Origin: a virus
Virus record (IMG/VR): IMGVR_UViG_3300025012_000058
Span: 24,302-88,301 of that record
Length of the DNA stretch: 64,000 nucleotides
Reading direction: 5' to 3' (one strand)
Shown: positions 17,288-26,281 of the stretch, in pieces
Layout: the number at the start of each line of letters is the position of its first letter
How positions within the stretch are numbered: position 1 is the first letter of the stretch
Notes under the pieces: model-generated
Database searches by the model: none
Seen by the model: only the letters and a program-made list of their open reading frames with translations
What the model was told of the DNA's origin: nothing
Translations under genes and position numbers: made by a program

Positions 17288-17779
17288 ATGGTAGCTCAAC
17301 AGAGAACAATGACATCACCTCTTGCCATCGTAAAGATGGGTAACAAGATCATAGGCAAGATGAAGAACATTCGTGTTACTGAAACATTTCGTAGAGGAGA
17401 TGTTAGAGGTCTTGGCAACTTGATTTCTACTGAGAAGCCTCTTCTTGGTATTGATTGTACTCTTTCTTGTTCTTATGTCTTAATTGACTTAAAACAAGCT
17501 GGTATTAAAGATGCTGTAAAGAGAGATGTTGGAACTGTCCAGAAGTTTGTCAATACTGTTCTCTTAAATGAACAAGGTGTTGATATTTATATCTATAAAA
17601 AAGAAGCTACTTTGATTGACCAGACAACGGGAATTGTTCTTGATACAGGAGAGGGTGACTTTGCTGTAATTCGTCAAGCATTTGTAGAATCTCAAGGTTT
17701 TGATATCTCAGAAGGTGCAATCGCTGGTAGTGATTGTTCGTTCTCTTACTTAGAACCGATTCTCTATCCAGGACAATAA
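17288..17779 (+). CDS. Tail tube protein
   Basis: At 163 residues and directly after the sheath gene, this fits a myoviral tail tube subunit. The sequence begins with a short beta-rich region containing IVKMGNKIIGKMKNIRVTE, an LLGIDCTLSCSYVLI strand, a long loop, and a C-terminal pair of strands around GFDISEGAIAGSDCSFSY. That order of strands is typical of tube proteins that stack as hexamers. The identification relies on size, strand pattern and order. Confidence 0.7.
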   Translation: MVAQQRTMTSPLAIVKMGNKIIGKMKNIRVTETFRRGDVRGLGNLISTEKPLLGIDCTLSCSYVLIDLKQAGIKDAVKRDVGTVQKFVNTVLLNEQGVDIYIYKKEATLIDQTTGIVLDTGEGDFAVIRQAFVESQGFDISEGAIAGSDCSFSYLEPILYPGQ

Positions 17780-17808
17780 GATTGTTAAACCTTAATTGAT
17801 TGTATATT

Positions 17809-18171
17809 ATGAATGAAAAACCGTTATCTCGTGAATTAACATTGACTGTAAAGAATCAGTCCTACCCTATTCACTTTCCAAAAGTCAGTCAGCTTTTTGA
17901 TGTTGAGTCTGAAAAGGCTTTACTTTCAAGAGGGCAGTATGGTGCTATATTAGAGGCAGGGACAATGGACTCAAGCTTGGTTATTGCTTTAATTAATACT
18001 GTTGCAACTTTTAAAGTTCTTTGTCCGAAGTTAATAGAAGATATGAGAATCTCTATTATGGACTTAGATCTTCAAGATGCAATGGAGATTGTACAAATCT
18101 ATTCCAAACAATACTTCCCATGGTATAAAGAGTGGAGAGAGAAGATGGCAAGTTTAGCTGGTTTAGAGTAG
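17809..18171 (+). CDS. Tail assembly chaperone-like protein
   Basis: I use the ATG at 17809 rather than the in-frame TTG nine bases earlier. The 120-residue helical protein (SQLFDVESEKALLSRGQYG, MRISIMDLDLQDAMEIVQIY) lies between tube and tape-measure genes, where tail assembly chaperones occur. These bind the tape measure during tail assembly and are absent from the finished virion. Many phages make a second, frameshifted product, but here the next gene has its own start and a stop codon between the frames. The role comes from position, size and helical content. Confidence 0.55.
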   Translation: MNEKPLSRELTLTVKNQSYPIHFPKVSQLFDVESEKALLSRGQYGAILEAGTMDSSLVIALINTVATFKVLCPKLIEDMRISIMDLDLQDAMEIVQIYSKQYFPWYKEWREKMASLAGLE

Positions 18172-18194
18172 AGTATGGTTGTAAGGCTTAAGAT

Positions 18195-18524
18195 GTGTAC
18201 AGAAATGATAGTTTAAAAGACTTTGTCTGTTCGTGGAACAATAAATTCCCTATTGACAGGTGGTGGAGGCAAAAACATCAAGTAGCTTTCAATTCATCAG
18301 TTCATAGGGATTCTTGTTTTATAGACATGTACTTTGAATTTCTAGAAGATAGACTTTGGGAGAAAGCTGTAAGACAACAGGAGAAAGATGAAGATCCTTA
18401 TATTCCAGGTAGAGGTAATTTTTTGAAGAAGAGAGAGTACACACAGAAAGAAATTGATGAGATATTTGACAGGATTGATGTTTCAAAGATGAATGAGAAC
18501 ATAGAAGCTAGTAAGACTAAATGA
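18195..18524 (+). CDS. Second tail-assembly-chaperone-region protein, GTG start
   Basis: The frame opens with GTG at 18195, as no ATG exists at the 5' end. The product of 109 residues includes NNKFPIDRWWRQKH, then FEFLEDRLWEKAV, and a conserved-looking end EDPYIPGRGNFLKKREYT followed by EIDEIF. A stop in the same frame at 18189-18191 and the upstream stop at 18169 exclude a simple ribosomal frameshift from the preceding gene. It overlaps the tape measure start by four bases. It probably works with the preceding protein in tail assembly. Confidence 0.5.
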   Translation: MYRNDSLKDFVCSWNNKFPIDRWWRQKHQVAFNSSVHRDSCFIDMYFEFLEDRLWEKAVRQQEKDEDPYIPGRGNFLKKREYTQKEIDEIFDRIDVSKMNENIEASKTK

Positions 18525-20323
18525 GTGATACAACAAAAAGAGTAGTATTTGAAGGTGTAGACATGGTGTCTGGTGCCTTGAAGTCTATGACTAAGAATGA
18601 AAGAGAGTTTTTCCAGACATCTCTCGATCTTGGTGCTAAGTTTTCTCAGACATCTAGTGGAGTTCTTAAGTTTGTTAATCAAGAAATTGAAGCCAGAAAG
18701 CAATTACTTGAGATTACCAAGAAGCAGAAGATTGCAACTACTGAAGCTTATTATGAGAGTGAAAAGAAAGGTCGGAAGGGTTCAGTATTAGATGAAATTG
18801 AAGCTACAAAAAGAGGCAAGATATCAGGAATTGAAGCTGGTACCAAGAAAGAGCAAGATCAGCTTGAAGCTCTCAAGAAAATAAATGAAACTCTAGTTAC
18901 TGGGTTTCAGAGAACTATAGCTGAAGATAGAGATACAGCCAAAAAATGGTTTGAAACTATTCAAAAGAAAGGTGGAGCAGGACTTTCTGCTGAAGATAAG
19001 CTTAAGTTTAAAGTTTATCAAGAGTATTTTGATAAAGAGAAGAAGCCAGAAGATGAAAAGAAGAAGAGTAATTTCTGGCCAACTCTTTGGGGCACGATGG
19101 GTGGCAACATGATTGCTAAAGCTCTTGATAGAGCTGGTGGGATGGCCGGAGCCCAGACAGGAGAGTTTGCTTTAGCTCAACTTATGAGTGCCCTCCCAAT
19201 TGGTGGAGGTTTGTTGAGTACTGTCTATGGTGCTCATTTTTCAGCAGCCATGGCAGGCCAGATAGGCAGAAAGAGATATCAGTCAATTGCAGGTCGTGGA
19301 CAAGATGTAAGCGGAGTTCCTTATGGAATGGCAAGTAGTGAAACCGGTCAGCTTGGAGCTGAACTAGCTTTACAAAGAGGCTCATCAACGAATCTTGGAG
19401 GGAGATTGTTAGACCAGATGGCTTTGGAGAAAGCTTTTGGTCTGGATAGAGGTACGTTGTTTAAGTTGTCAAAAGGAGAGAGATTTGGTGGCGGTACCGC
19501 CATGTCTGGTGTTACTGGGTTAATAAAAGATTTTGGTAAAGAAGTTTTCAAAGGTGGTGATATGGCAAGAATGCCTGAATTACTTGAACTTCAAATACAG
19601 ATACAAGAACAACAACTTGATGCACTTGGACGTATTGATTCAAAGTCAGCAAGAGGCATTCTTGGGTCAATGGTGGAGCTTGGACAGAAGTATTCTATGA
19701 ACCCTAAGTATATGCAAGGGTTACAAGGAGCTCTTGAATCTCCTGGAAATGAGTGGCAAAGAGCAAGGCAGTTATCAGTGTTATCAAGACTAAGACCTGG
19801 GTCAAGTCTGTGGGAGCTGAATACTATGATGCAAGGTGGGCTTTCAACTCCAGGTTATATGACTGGTGTGATGAAGTCTATTACTCAGACGGCTGGTTCA
19901 GGAGAAGGCAGAAAGTGGTTATTATCAAATATGTTAAGTGGTAGAGGTTGGAAGAATACTGATATTGATAATCTGATTTCAAAGATGGATAAGGATCCAA
20001 ACTTGTTTAACAAAGTGGGTTTTGGAGATGTTGAAAAAGATATTCTTAATGTAAGAGGTAAAGGGAGAGATTTAACTTCACCTTATGCTGTAAAGGCAGC
20101 AGCTATTCAAGGAGCTTATGAAGCCGGGCCATGGACAGGTTTTGGGGAAGTTATGTCACAGGCTGGAGATGCTTTTTCTACTGCTGTTGCTGATTTTACT
20201 GTTGCTATTGCTCAATTAGTTTCTGGTAAAGGTGGTAATAAGTATGATGAAGAGATTGCTGAAAAGAAGAGAAAGATTGCTGAAATTAAAGCTAAGATTG
20301 CAGCAGCAAAGATAAACGAATAA
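18521..20323 (+). CDS. Tail tape measure protein
   Basis: The 600-residue protein follows the chaperone genes and has the composition of a tape measure. Residues 1-190 form long charged helices (KFVNQEIEARKQLLEITKKQ, EIEATKRGKISGIEAGTKK). A Gly/Ala-rich hydrophobic middle follows at about 195-260 (GTMGGNMIAKALDRAGGMAG, LPIGGGLLSTVYGAHFSAA), which could reach the host membrane. The rest is helical, ending in a repetitive KKRKIAEIKAKIAAAKINE tail. Such proteins set tail length and help DNA entry. 600 residues would predict a medium-length tail. Confidence 0.7.
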   Translation: MSDTTKRVVFEGVDMVSGALKSMTKNEREFFQTSLDLGAKFSQTSSGVLKFVNQEIEARKQLLEITKKQKIATTEAYYESEKKGRKGSVLDEIEATKRGKISGIEAGTKKEQDQLEALKKINETLVTGFQRTIAEDRDTAKKWFETIQKKGGAGLSAEDKLKFKVYQEYFDKEKKPEDEKKKSNFWPTLWGTMGGNMIAKALDRAGGMAGAQTGEFALAQLMSALPIGGGLLSTVYGAHFSAAMAGQIGRKRYQSIAGRGQDVSGVPYGMASSETGQLGAELALQRGSSTNLGGRLLDQMALEKAFGLDRGTLFKLSKGERFGGGTAMSGVTGLIKDFGKEVFKGGDMARMPELLELQIQIQEQQLDALGRIDSKSARGILGSMVELGQKYSMNPKYMQGLQGALESPGNEWQRARQLSVLSRLRPGSSLWELNTMMQGGLSTPGYMTGVMKSITQTAGSGEGRKWLLSNMLSGRGWKNTDIDNLISKMDKDPNLFNKVGFGDVEKDILNVRGKGRDLTSPYAVKAAAIQGAYEAGPWTGFGEVMSQAGDAFSTAVADFTVAIAQLVSGKGGNKYDEEIAEKKRKIAEIKAKIAAAKINE

Positions 20324-23300
20324 TGAAGACTTTAACATATACTCATCGTGATTCATCTATTCCAGATATAAGAAATTTTTTATATCCAGATAGTTTTGTT
20401 GGTGTAGTTAAGGGTTGGAGTTATTATGGTTTTCTTACATTTAAAGGAGAGACTGAAATTTCTAATCTCCAGAGAGTCTGGACTGCTTATGCCTCTTTTG
20501 AGAAGGGAGATAATAAAGAGTTATATGATGATCTAGTTAGTCATATTACAGATGAAAGTTATTTGAATTCAAAAGGTGGAGATTTGCCATTAAGAGTGGG
20601 TACAACTCTTTTACTTGACTTACAGTATCTTGACAGAGAAGTGATGATTACAGAATCTAATCAAGAAGTAAGACAAGAAACATTTCAAGAATTCTGGATT
20701 GATGGACTAAGAAAGTTACAGTTTGATAAGAGATATCAAAAAGTAAGTGAACTATCTCTTACGAAACTTGGGCTTACTCAAAACATATTTCCAAAAGTTA
20801 CAGTATGGGTATGGTGTAAGAAGCTTTCAACTTCTAAGCTTAATCCTGTTACTGGTATTAATGAAGTAACTAACTTAGACGGTCAGATTTTTAATCTTAC
20901 ACCATTTGTTCAAGAGATGTCGACTACAGTTGGTGGAGATGGAGGGAGTTTTAATCTTAGTCTTTCACCTATTGTTGGTAAATGGGAGAATGGGTTATGG
21001 CAAGTTGATCAAGACTTTCTAAAGACAGTAAATTCAGATCAGTTACAGTTTGTAGCAACATCTTCATTACACAAAAGGAGTGAAAAGTTTGAACGACAGA
21101 ATTACTTTTTTGAAAAAGCTATCTCCGCCAATGATGTTATTTTTATTCGTTTTGAGACTCTTGAAATGGAGATTCAAGATAGAGTGAAGAATGTGAAAGA
21201 CTTTTATATAGATAAGTCATCTCTTCCAAATAAGGTGTATGACATGATTGGATTGATTGATACAGTAAAGTCCACAGTAACTCCATCAAGTCATGATGTA
21301 AAGATAGATGTTACTGGGAGAGACATGATGAAGTTGTTAGTAGAAGATGGGATTTATTATTATTTATCTGATATGTTAGCTGGATTTTTTGGGAATCAGC
21401 AAGATCCAGAAAGTATAGAAAGATTTGATGGTAAGGTTGTGATGTTAACTCAAGACTTAGTTAAGTCTATTGGGTATTCTTTAAAGTTTGTGATTAATGG
21501 GATGTCTACTATTGGTGTCTGTCCAGATAATTTGTTTGATGCTTATTCCAGATCTTATGAAGGCAATGTGAATGATGTAACTTCAATTCAAATTACACAA
21601 CCAGGAGCACCAATACTAGGGCTGACTCCTAAAGACAGAAGAAGCAAGAAGTTTGTACTTCATTCAAATCGTCAGGAAGTTACTGCTTTACAACAAAAGA
21701 CTAATAATGAAGTTAGTGAATTAAAGACAACAGCCTTATCAAAGATCTCAGAAGTCAAGGGAGTGAATGATAAGACAGGTGACCCTGAAGAAGCTTTGAA
21801 TAAGATTGTACCTTTTTTAGAAGCTCTTGATAAAGCAGGAGTTTTAAATAAGACAAACGGGATAGTTAGTGGATGGGAAGATTCTGATTTAGCTGGAAAA
21901 GATGAGGTACCAGATGAAATTTATGATGATTTGTTTAAGAAGAATGTTCTTGTTTCTTATACTTCTCCAAAACCTTTAAAGAGTGTAACAAGAGATAATA
22001 ATGGTGTTGTTCATACATCAACTTATTATCCACAAGGTCAAACTACTCAGCTTGATAGATTAAAAGAAGAGTTAAGTATAAGACAGTCTATTCTTAACAG
22101 TAGGCAGACTAAGTTGGCTCAAATGCAGAAGAGAACAACTACCACAAACCCTTTCAAGAGACAGAGAGATGGGCTACAGAATATAGTAGATAAGGAGGTC
22201 CAGGTAGCCTTGATTGAGATTGAGATCTTTAATAAAGAGAATCCAGGAGCTGCTGTAGATACTGACTATAGTCAAGTTGTACAGAGTGTTGACCACTATA
22301 GTGATCTTCAGGAAGCTATTGATAATTATGACCAATATGATCAAGATCATGCCAGAATAACTGGTGGTTATACTGAAGATGAAGTGACACAAGCTAAGGC
22401 TGATGTCCAGTCATCTAAGGCTGATATAGCTGAAACAAATCAAAAGATAAAGGCTCTTTCAAAAACTACTTATACAAAGAAGGTGTTTTCACAACTAATT
22501 CCAAAAGAACAATCTGTCGTCCAGTCTGCCTATAACTATTTGTTAAAGAAGGGCATTACTTATCCAGAAGTAATAAAAGATGTAGAAGAGAAAGTAATGA
22601 GAGGTGTTTGGCAGATAATTAAGTTAGTGGTTGATAGTAATGTTGAGAATAAGAGACTGGTTGATAACACTCTTGGGAATGAGATGGGAAGTTTAGTGAA
22701 TGCTATTCATAAGATTTGTCAAGACCCATTTGTTGAGTTTTTTGGAGATACTTATTATGATCAATATCATTTTGTAGTCAGAAAACCTCCTACAGACTAT
22801 GTAGGCTATAGACAGTTGAAAGATGTAGCTGTCACTATAGAACCTCATGATGTTGTTAGTGAAGAGTTGGAGATGGGAGCAGAAGAGATTTATTCTTGGT
22901 ATCGACTAACTCCACAAGCCTTGATTGATGGAATGTCTGATGAAATGGTAAGAATGTATATTAAAGCTATTAGATTTTCTGAGTATGCCTATATTTGGGG
23001 AGAGAAGTCCCTGGATCAAGTTACAAATTATCAAGACTATCAACCAGCACTTGGAGCTAATCAATCACTACCAGCAGCCTATATTGTTCGTTCTGCTGTT
23101 GAAGCTTTGAAGTATTTGATTGAAAGTCATGCCTATATGCCTTTTGTAAGAAAGGGATCTATTCAGATTATCGGTAATAGAACAATAAAGAGAGGGACAG
23201 TGATTCGTTACAAAGGGACAGGTGAAGTGTTTTATGTAGAGTCTGTAACAAATAGTTATACAGTATCAGGTTCAGGTATTAACCGAATTACAACTCTCGA

Positions 23301-23568
23301 AGTTTCAAGAGGGATGGTGGAACAGTACTTTGAAAAGTACTTCAACATTATCAATCTTGAGTTTGATAGAAGAGTGTCTTTTACTGAAGGGTTTGGTTAT
23401 CAAGATTGGGTTACAAGAGTGTTTCATAACTGGGTTGTAAATTCTCCAGAAAATAATGGTAAGTTTTCAAATTTTAATTTTTTCTTAGCTGGCCTACAAT
23501 TCACGGATGAGAAATTTTTAGTAAAAGATGATGTTAAGTCTAAAATTGATGAAGAAAACATAGTATAA
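20323..23568 (+). CDS. Large baseplate hub-type protein
   Basis: This 1081-residue protein starts on the last base of the tape measure stop region. The N-terminal 350 residues are beta-rich (QEMSTTVGGDGGSFNLSLSP, VKIDVTGRDMMKLLVEDG). The middle, about 460-760, is Lys/Glu-rich and helical (KEELSIRQSILNSRQTKLAQ). The C-terminal 250 residues contain AVEALKYLIESHAYMPFVRK, then GSIQIIGNRTIKRGTVIRYK and VESVTNSYTVSGSGINRITT, a pattern typical of hub domains ending in a short OB-like fold. It lies before the spike gene, so a gp27-like or gpD-like hub is likely. The long helical insert is unusual in length. Confidence 0.6.
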   Translation: MKTLTYTHRDSSIPDIRNFLYPDSFVGVVKGWSYYGFLTFKGETEISNLQRVWTAYASFEKGDNKELYDDLVSHITDESYLNSKGGDLPLRVGTTLLLDLQYLDREVMITESNQEVRQETFQEFWIDGLRKLQFDKRYQKVSELSLTKLGLTQNIFPKVTVWVWCKKLSTSKLNPVTGINEVTNLDGQIFNLTPFVQEMSTTVGGDGGSFNLSLSPIVGKWENGLWQVDQDFLKTVNSDQLQFVATSSLHKRSEKFERQNYFFEKAISANDVIFIRFETLEMEIQDRVKNVKDFYIDKSSLPNKVYDMIGLIDTVKSTVTPSSHDVKIDVTGRDMMKLLVEDGIYYYLSDMLAGFFGNQQDPESIERFDGKVVMLTQDLVKSIGYSLKFVINGMSTIGVCPDNLFDAYSRSYEGNVNDVTSIQITQPGAPILGLTPKDRRSKKFVLHSNRQEVTALQQKTNNEVSELKTTALSKISEVKGVNDKTGDPEEALNKIVPFLEALDKAGVLNKTNGIVSGWEDSDLAGKDEVPDEIYDDLFKKNVLVSYTSPKPLKSVTRDNNGVVHTSTYYPQGQTTQLDRLKEELSIRQSILNSRQTKLAQMQKRTTTTNPFKRQRDGLQNIVDKEVQVALIEIEIFNKENPGAAVDTDYSQVVQSVDHYSDLQEAIDNYDQYDQDHARITGGYTEDEVTQAKADVQSSKADIAETNQKIKALSKTTYTKKVFSQLIPKEQSVVQSAYNYLLKKGITYPEVIKDVEEKVMRGVWQIIKLVVDSNVENKRLVDNTLGNEMGSLVNAIHKICQDPFVEFFGDTYYDQYHFVVRKPPTDYVGYRQLKDVAVTIEPHDVVSEELEMGAEEIYSWYRLTPQALIDGMSDEMVRMYIKAIRFSEYAYIWGEKSLDQVTNYQDYQPALGANQSLPAAYIVRSAVEALKYLIESHAYMPFVRKGSIQIIGNRTIKRGTVIRYKGTGEVFYVESVTNSYTVSGSGINRITTLEVSRGMVEQYFEKYFNIINLEFDRRVSFTEGFGYQDWVTRVFHNWVVNSPENNGKFSNFNFFLAGLQFTDEKFLVKDDVKSKIDEENIV

Positions 23569-23569
23569 G

Positions 23570-24499
23570 ATGCAGGTAAGTAAATTAGGAGTTCCTGGAA
23601 ATAGATTGACTGCTGGAGTAGGTTTTTTGTATATACCAAAAGATTTGGCAAGAGAGAAGTTTGTTACTGCATGTTATAAAAATGGGACTGTAAGTTTTGT
23701 TACAGAACATGGAGAACGTTTTGATAATGTTAAAGTTTCTAAGAATCTTTTTAAAGAATTAGAATTTCCAGATAGTACAGACGTTCTAGGTTCTGAAGTT
23801 TTTTGGGTCTTGACTCCAAAGTATAAGCAGCCAGTTATTGTAGGGATTTTGATGAGAAATGGAGAGTTCTTGAATCTGGCTGAAGGGCAATTCCTTTTAA
23901 GTAAGAAGACTTCTGCAGGTTATGTAGAGGTGTTTGGTAGTGTTAAAGATGGGAGTAATTTAGTTCTCAAGTTAGAGTCTGAAATCCCAAATGGGAAGAT
24001 TTTGATAGCTTCCACTTCTCGTGATAATTCAGGAGAAATTGAATTATATGCTGATGGAAAGACAAAGATTGATTCAAGTGGGCAAGTTGAAGTTCATTCT
24101 TCTCAAGAAGTCTTAATGGATGTAACTGATTATGAGAATACCCCGAATGACCAATTGAGCTTAAGTCTCTCAAAAGATAATGGGTTTACTTATACAGATG
24201 CTTTCTCAAATAGGATTTCTTGTGATAAGGATGGGACAATAACTTTATTTCCAGCTGTGAAATTGATGATTCAAGAAGGGACTGAACCAATTCCTTTAGG
24301 GACTACTCTAAAAGAGAACTTGAACAAAGAAAAGTCAGTCTTAACAGATCTTTTAGATACTCTGAAGAATGTCACTCCAGTAAGTGTTGTATCAGGAAGT
24401 CCTGATGCAACTTGGTCAGCTTTAATACTTCAACTTCAAACGATAGTGAATAGAGGAGATTATTCAAATATTAATTCTGAAGTTTCATTTACAAAGTAG
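23570..24499 (+). CDS. Baseplate spike (gpV/gp5-like) protein
   Basis: The 309-residue protein has an N-terminal OB-like region (residues 1-110, ending TPKYKQPVIVGILM). A run of short beta repeats follows (SGEIELYADGKTKIDSSGQ, VEVHSSQEVLMDVTDYE), as in a trimeric beta-helix or prism. Its C-terminus has EPIPLGTTLKENLNKEKSVL then VSGSPDATWSALILQLQ, a pattern common at the end of gpV-type spikes. It follows the hub, as expected for the tip that pierces the outer membrane. No lysozyme domain is seen. Confidence 0.6.
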   Translation: MQVSKLGVPGNRLTAGVGFLYIPKDLAREKFVTACYKNGTVSFVTEHGERFDNVKVSKNLFKELEFPDSTDVLGSEVFWVLTPKYKQPVIVGILMRNGEFLNLAEGQFLLSKKTSAGYVEVFGSVKDGSNLVLKLESEIPNGKILIASTSRDNSGEIELYADGKTKIDSSGQVEVHSSQEVLMDVTDYENTPNDQLSLSLSKDNGFTYTDAFSNRISCDKDGTITLFPAVKLMIQEGTEPIPLGTTLKENLNKEKSVLTDLLDTLKNVTPVSVVSGSPDATWSALILQLQTIVNRGDYSNINSEVSFTK

Positions 24500-24500
24500 A

Positions 24501-24523
24501 GAAATTTTTATTATTTTTATGAA
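24501..24523 (+). promoter_or_regulatory. Candidate promoter before 24524
   Basis: GAAATTTTTATTATTTTTAT ends three bases before the ATG at 24524. It belongs to the same family as the blocks at 3574 and 36564. No clear -33 TTG element is visible, so confidence is modest. Confidence 0.35.
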
Positions 24524-25339
24524 ATGTTAGCCAAAGATAGAGCAGAGCAGTTAATTGCCAGTATTGGCAGATCAGGGTTGAATACTCTCTTTCCTAATGA
24601 CTTTGAGTATTATTTTATGGCTTTAGAGTTAGTAAATAGTCAAGATGAAGTGATTGATTACTTTGCTTTCCCAATTATACCAGATATAAGACAAGAAGAA
24701 CCAAAGATTAAGTCAATGACACAAACAGATGGAGGTTTAGTTATTATTTCTTCTTCTACAGTATTTGTGCCAAAGCCCATTACGTTAACTGGAGACTTTG
24801 GGAGAAAGCTAAGAATTTTGTTTAGAGGTGGAGAAGCCTTAACATTTTCAGCTCTCAGATTTTCTGGAGTAAAGACTAAAGAAGATCTTGTTCAAAATTT
24901 TGTTACTTTAAGAAAAGCTGCTTTTGACCCATCAATCAAGACAGGGTATGGTTGTATCAAGATTTTACAGTCTATTTGTGACAAATCTGATGGACTAGAT
25001 GATCTTGGTAAGCCTTTTAAGTTGAATTTGTATAATATGGCTCTTGGAGAAGCTTATTGGGTTAAAGTTGATCGATTGACCTTGAATCAAGAGAAGACTA
25101 AGAACATGATTTGGGGGTTTAGTCTACAATTAAGTGCCATAGCTAGACTAGAACATGTTATTGGGAATATTCAGGGTTCTATGGCAAAAAGACTAGGCTT
25201 AAGCCTTTTACAGTCAGAGGTAAATGTATTGGCAGGAAGTCTATTAAGAAATCTCTCTCAGGATGATATTCAGAATAAGGGAATTGACAAGTTACAAGGG
25301 ACATTAAAGAAGTTCAAATCAATTTATAGTAAAAAATGA
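24524..25339 (+). CDS. Baseplate/tail protein of unknown subtype
   Basis: The 271-residue protein has a segment FAFPIIPDIRQEEPKIKSM with ITLTGDFGRKLRILFRGGE (about residues 45-105). This pattern is known from baseplate proteins that bind hub or tube and have a Pro-rich N-terminal strand pair. The middle contains a small helical unit (SALRFSGVKTKEDLVQNFV) and the C-terminus is hydrophobic helices. It lies between spike and baseplate J genes, overlapping the next gene by four bases. The specific function is not known. Confidence 0.5.
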   Translation: MLAKDRAEQLIASIGRSGLNTLFPNDFEYYFMALELVNSQDEVIDYFAFPIIPDIRQEEPKIKSMTQTDGGLVIISSSTVFVPKPITLTGDFGRKLRILFRGGEALTFSALRFSGVKTKEDLVQNFVTLRKAAFDPSIKTGYGCIKILQSICDKSDGLDDLGKPFKLNLYNMALGEAYWVKVDRLTLNQEKTKNMIWGFSLQLSAIARLEHVIGNIQGSMAKRLGLSLLQSEVNVLAGSLLRNLSQDDIQNKGIDKLQGTLKKFKSIYSKK

Positions 25340-26256
25340 AACCAGAAATTATAGAGAGATTTGGTGATATCTTACAATACCCTGTTCAGGAGTTTATGTC
25401 TGGGTTTGTAAACTTTACAAGAATTTATGCAAACAATATTCTTGACTATTATCAAGGGAATACTGCTGTCCCTGATATGGAGTCTTTTACACAATTAGCT
25501 TATCTTCTACAACAATCTCATGTAATTGAAGAGTTAGTTGTACAGAAACAATATCAGTTCGATTCTTATGGGTATTATGAATTGTGTGAGCAACTAGATG
25601 ATATTAAGACTAAGCTTGAAGGGTTTGATAATGCTTCAAGATGGTGCAGAAGCTCTATCACTAAGAATAGTTACTCCTCAGTTGTTCAACAAGATTTTGT
25701 TTTGAGAAGTCAACAGACTATTGAAAGTTTGAGTAGAGAAGTTGGCCAGCCTGATTGGGATAATCAATGGGTTGATATTGCTACAAAGAATGATCTAACC
25801 GAAGAAGAGTATACACCAGCTGGAGGGAACATATTGAAGTATTCTTTTCAAAGTAATTTGAAATTGTTTATTGAGACAGTAGTTGATAATATTGCAGGTC
25901 AGACCGTTTATGGGAAAGATTTTGATAAGAAAATTACTTTTGAAGATGATGACTTAAAGGTTCTTTCATATAGAAAGACTATTGAACAGGCTGTATATAT
26001 TCTACTTAATCTGAGAAAAGGGGATAGTCCAGAGTTTCCACAAGATGGGATCCAGAGTAATTTGGTAGTAGGTGGAAATATGGGCAATGTTACTTTACCA
26101 GTTATTTTCAAACAAATAGCCCAGACTTTTAGTAAAGATGATACACTGAAGTCATTACAGATTTTGGATTTTAAAAAAGAAGAAGATAAGATTAGTTTAA
26201 GTTGCCAGATAGAAACTAGATTAGGAGAAGTTGTTCCACAATTAGTTGTTTTATAG
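25336..26256 (+). CDS. Baseplate-region protein of unknown function
   Basis: This 306-residue protein is helical in its N-terminal half (SFTQLAYLLQQSHVIEELVV, YYELCEQLDDIKTKLEGF) and mixed thereafter, ending in beta strands (ISLSCQIETRLGEVVPQLVV). There is no signal peptide and no metal motif. It overlaps the upstream baseplate gene by the ATGA arrangement and precedes the baseplate J gene. That arrangement suggests a wedge component of the baseplate. I do not recognise a family. Confidence 0.45.
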   Translation: MKPEIIERFGDILQYPVQEFMSGFVNFTRIYANNILDYYQGNTAVPDMESFTQLAYLLQQSHVIEELVVQKQYQFDSYGYYELCEQLDDIKTKLEGFDNASRWCRSSITKNSYSSVVQQDFVLRSQQTIESLSREVGQPDWDNQWVDIATKNDLTEEEYTPAGGNILKYSFQSNLKLFIETVVDNIAGQTVYGKDFDKKITFEDDDLKVLSYRKTIEQAVYILLNLRKGDSPEFPQDGIQSNLVVGGNMGNVTLPVIFKQIAQTFSKDDTLKSLQILDFKKEEDKISLSCQIETRLGEVVPQLVVL

Positions 26257-26280
26257 CAAGAATTTTTATAATTTTAGAAA
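26243..26280 (+). promoter_or_regulatory. Candidate promoter before baseplate J gene
   Basis: TTG at about 26246 and TAATTTTAG are separated by about 20 bases, with the recurring AAGAATTTTTATAATTTTAG block (26258-26277) between them and the ATG at 26282. It overlaps the end of the preceding gene. Confidence 0.45.
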
Positions 26281-26281
26281 A

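Noticed and set aside
18160-18200. Programmed frameshift linking the two tail assembly chaperone genes
   Set aside because: The frame of the second gene has a TAA at 18189-18191 behind the stop of the first gene at 18169, so a simple slip before the stop cannot produce a fusion. A separate GTG start is simpler.
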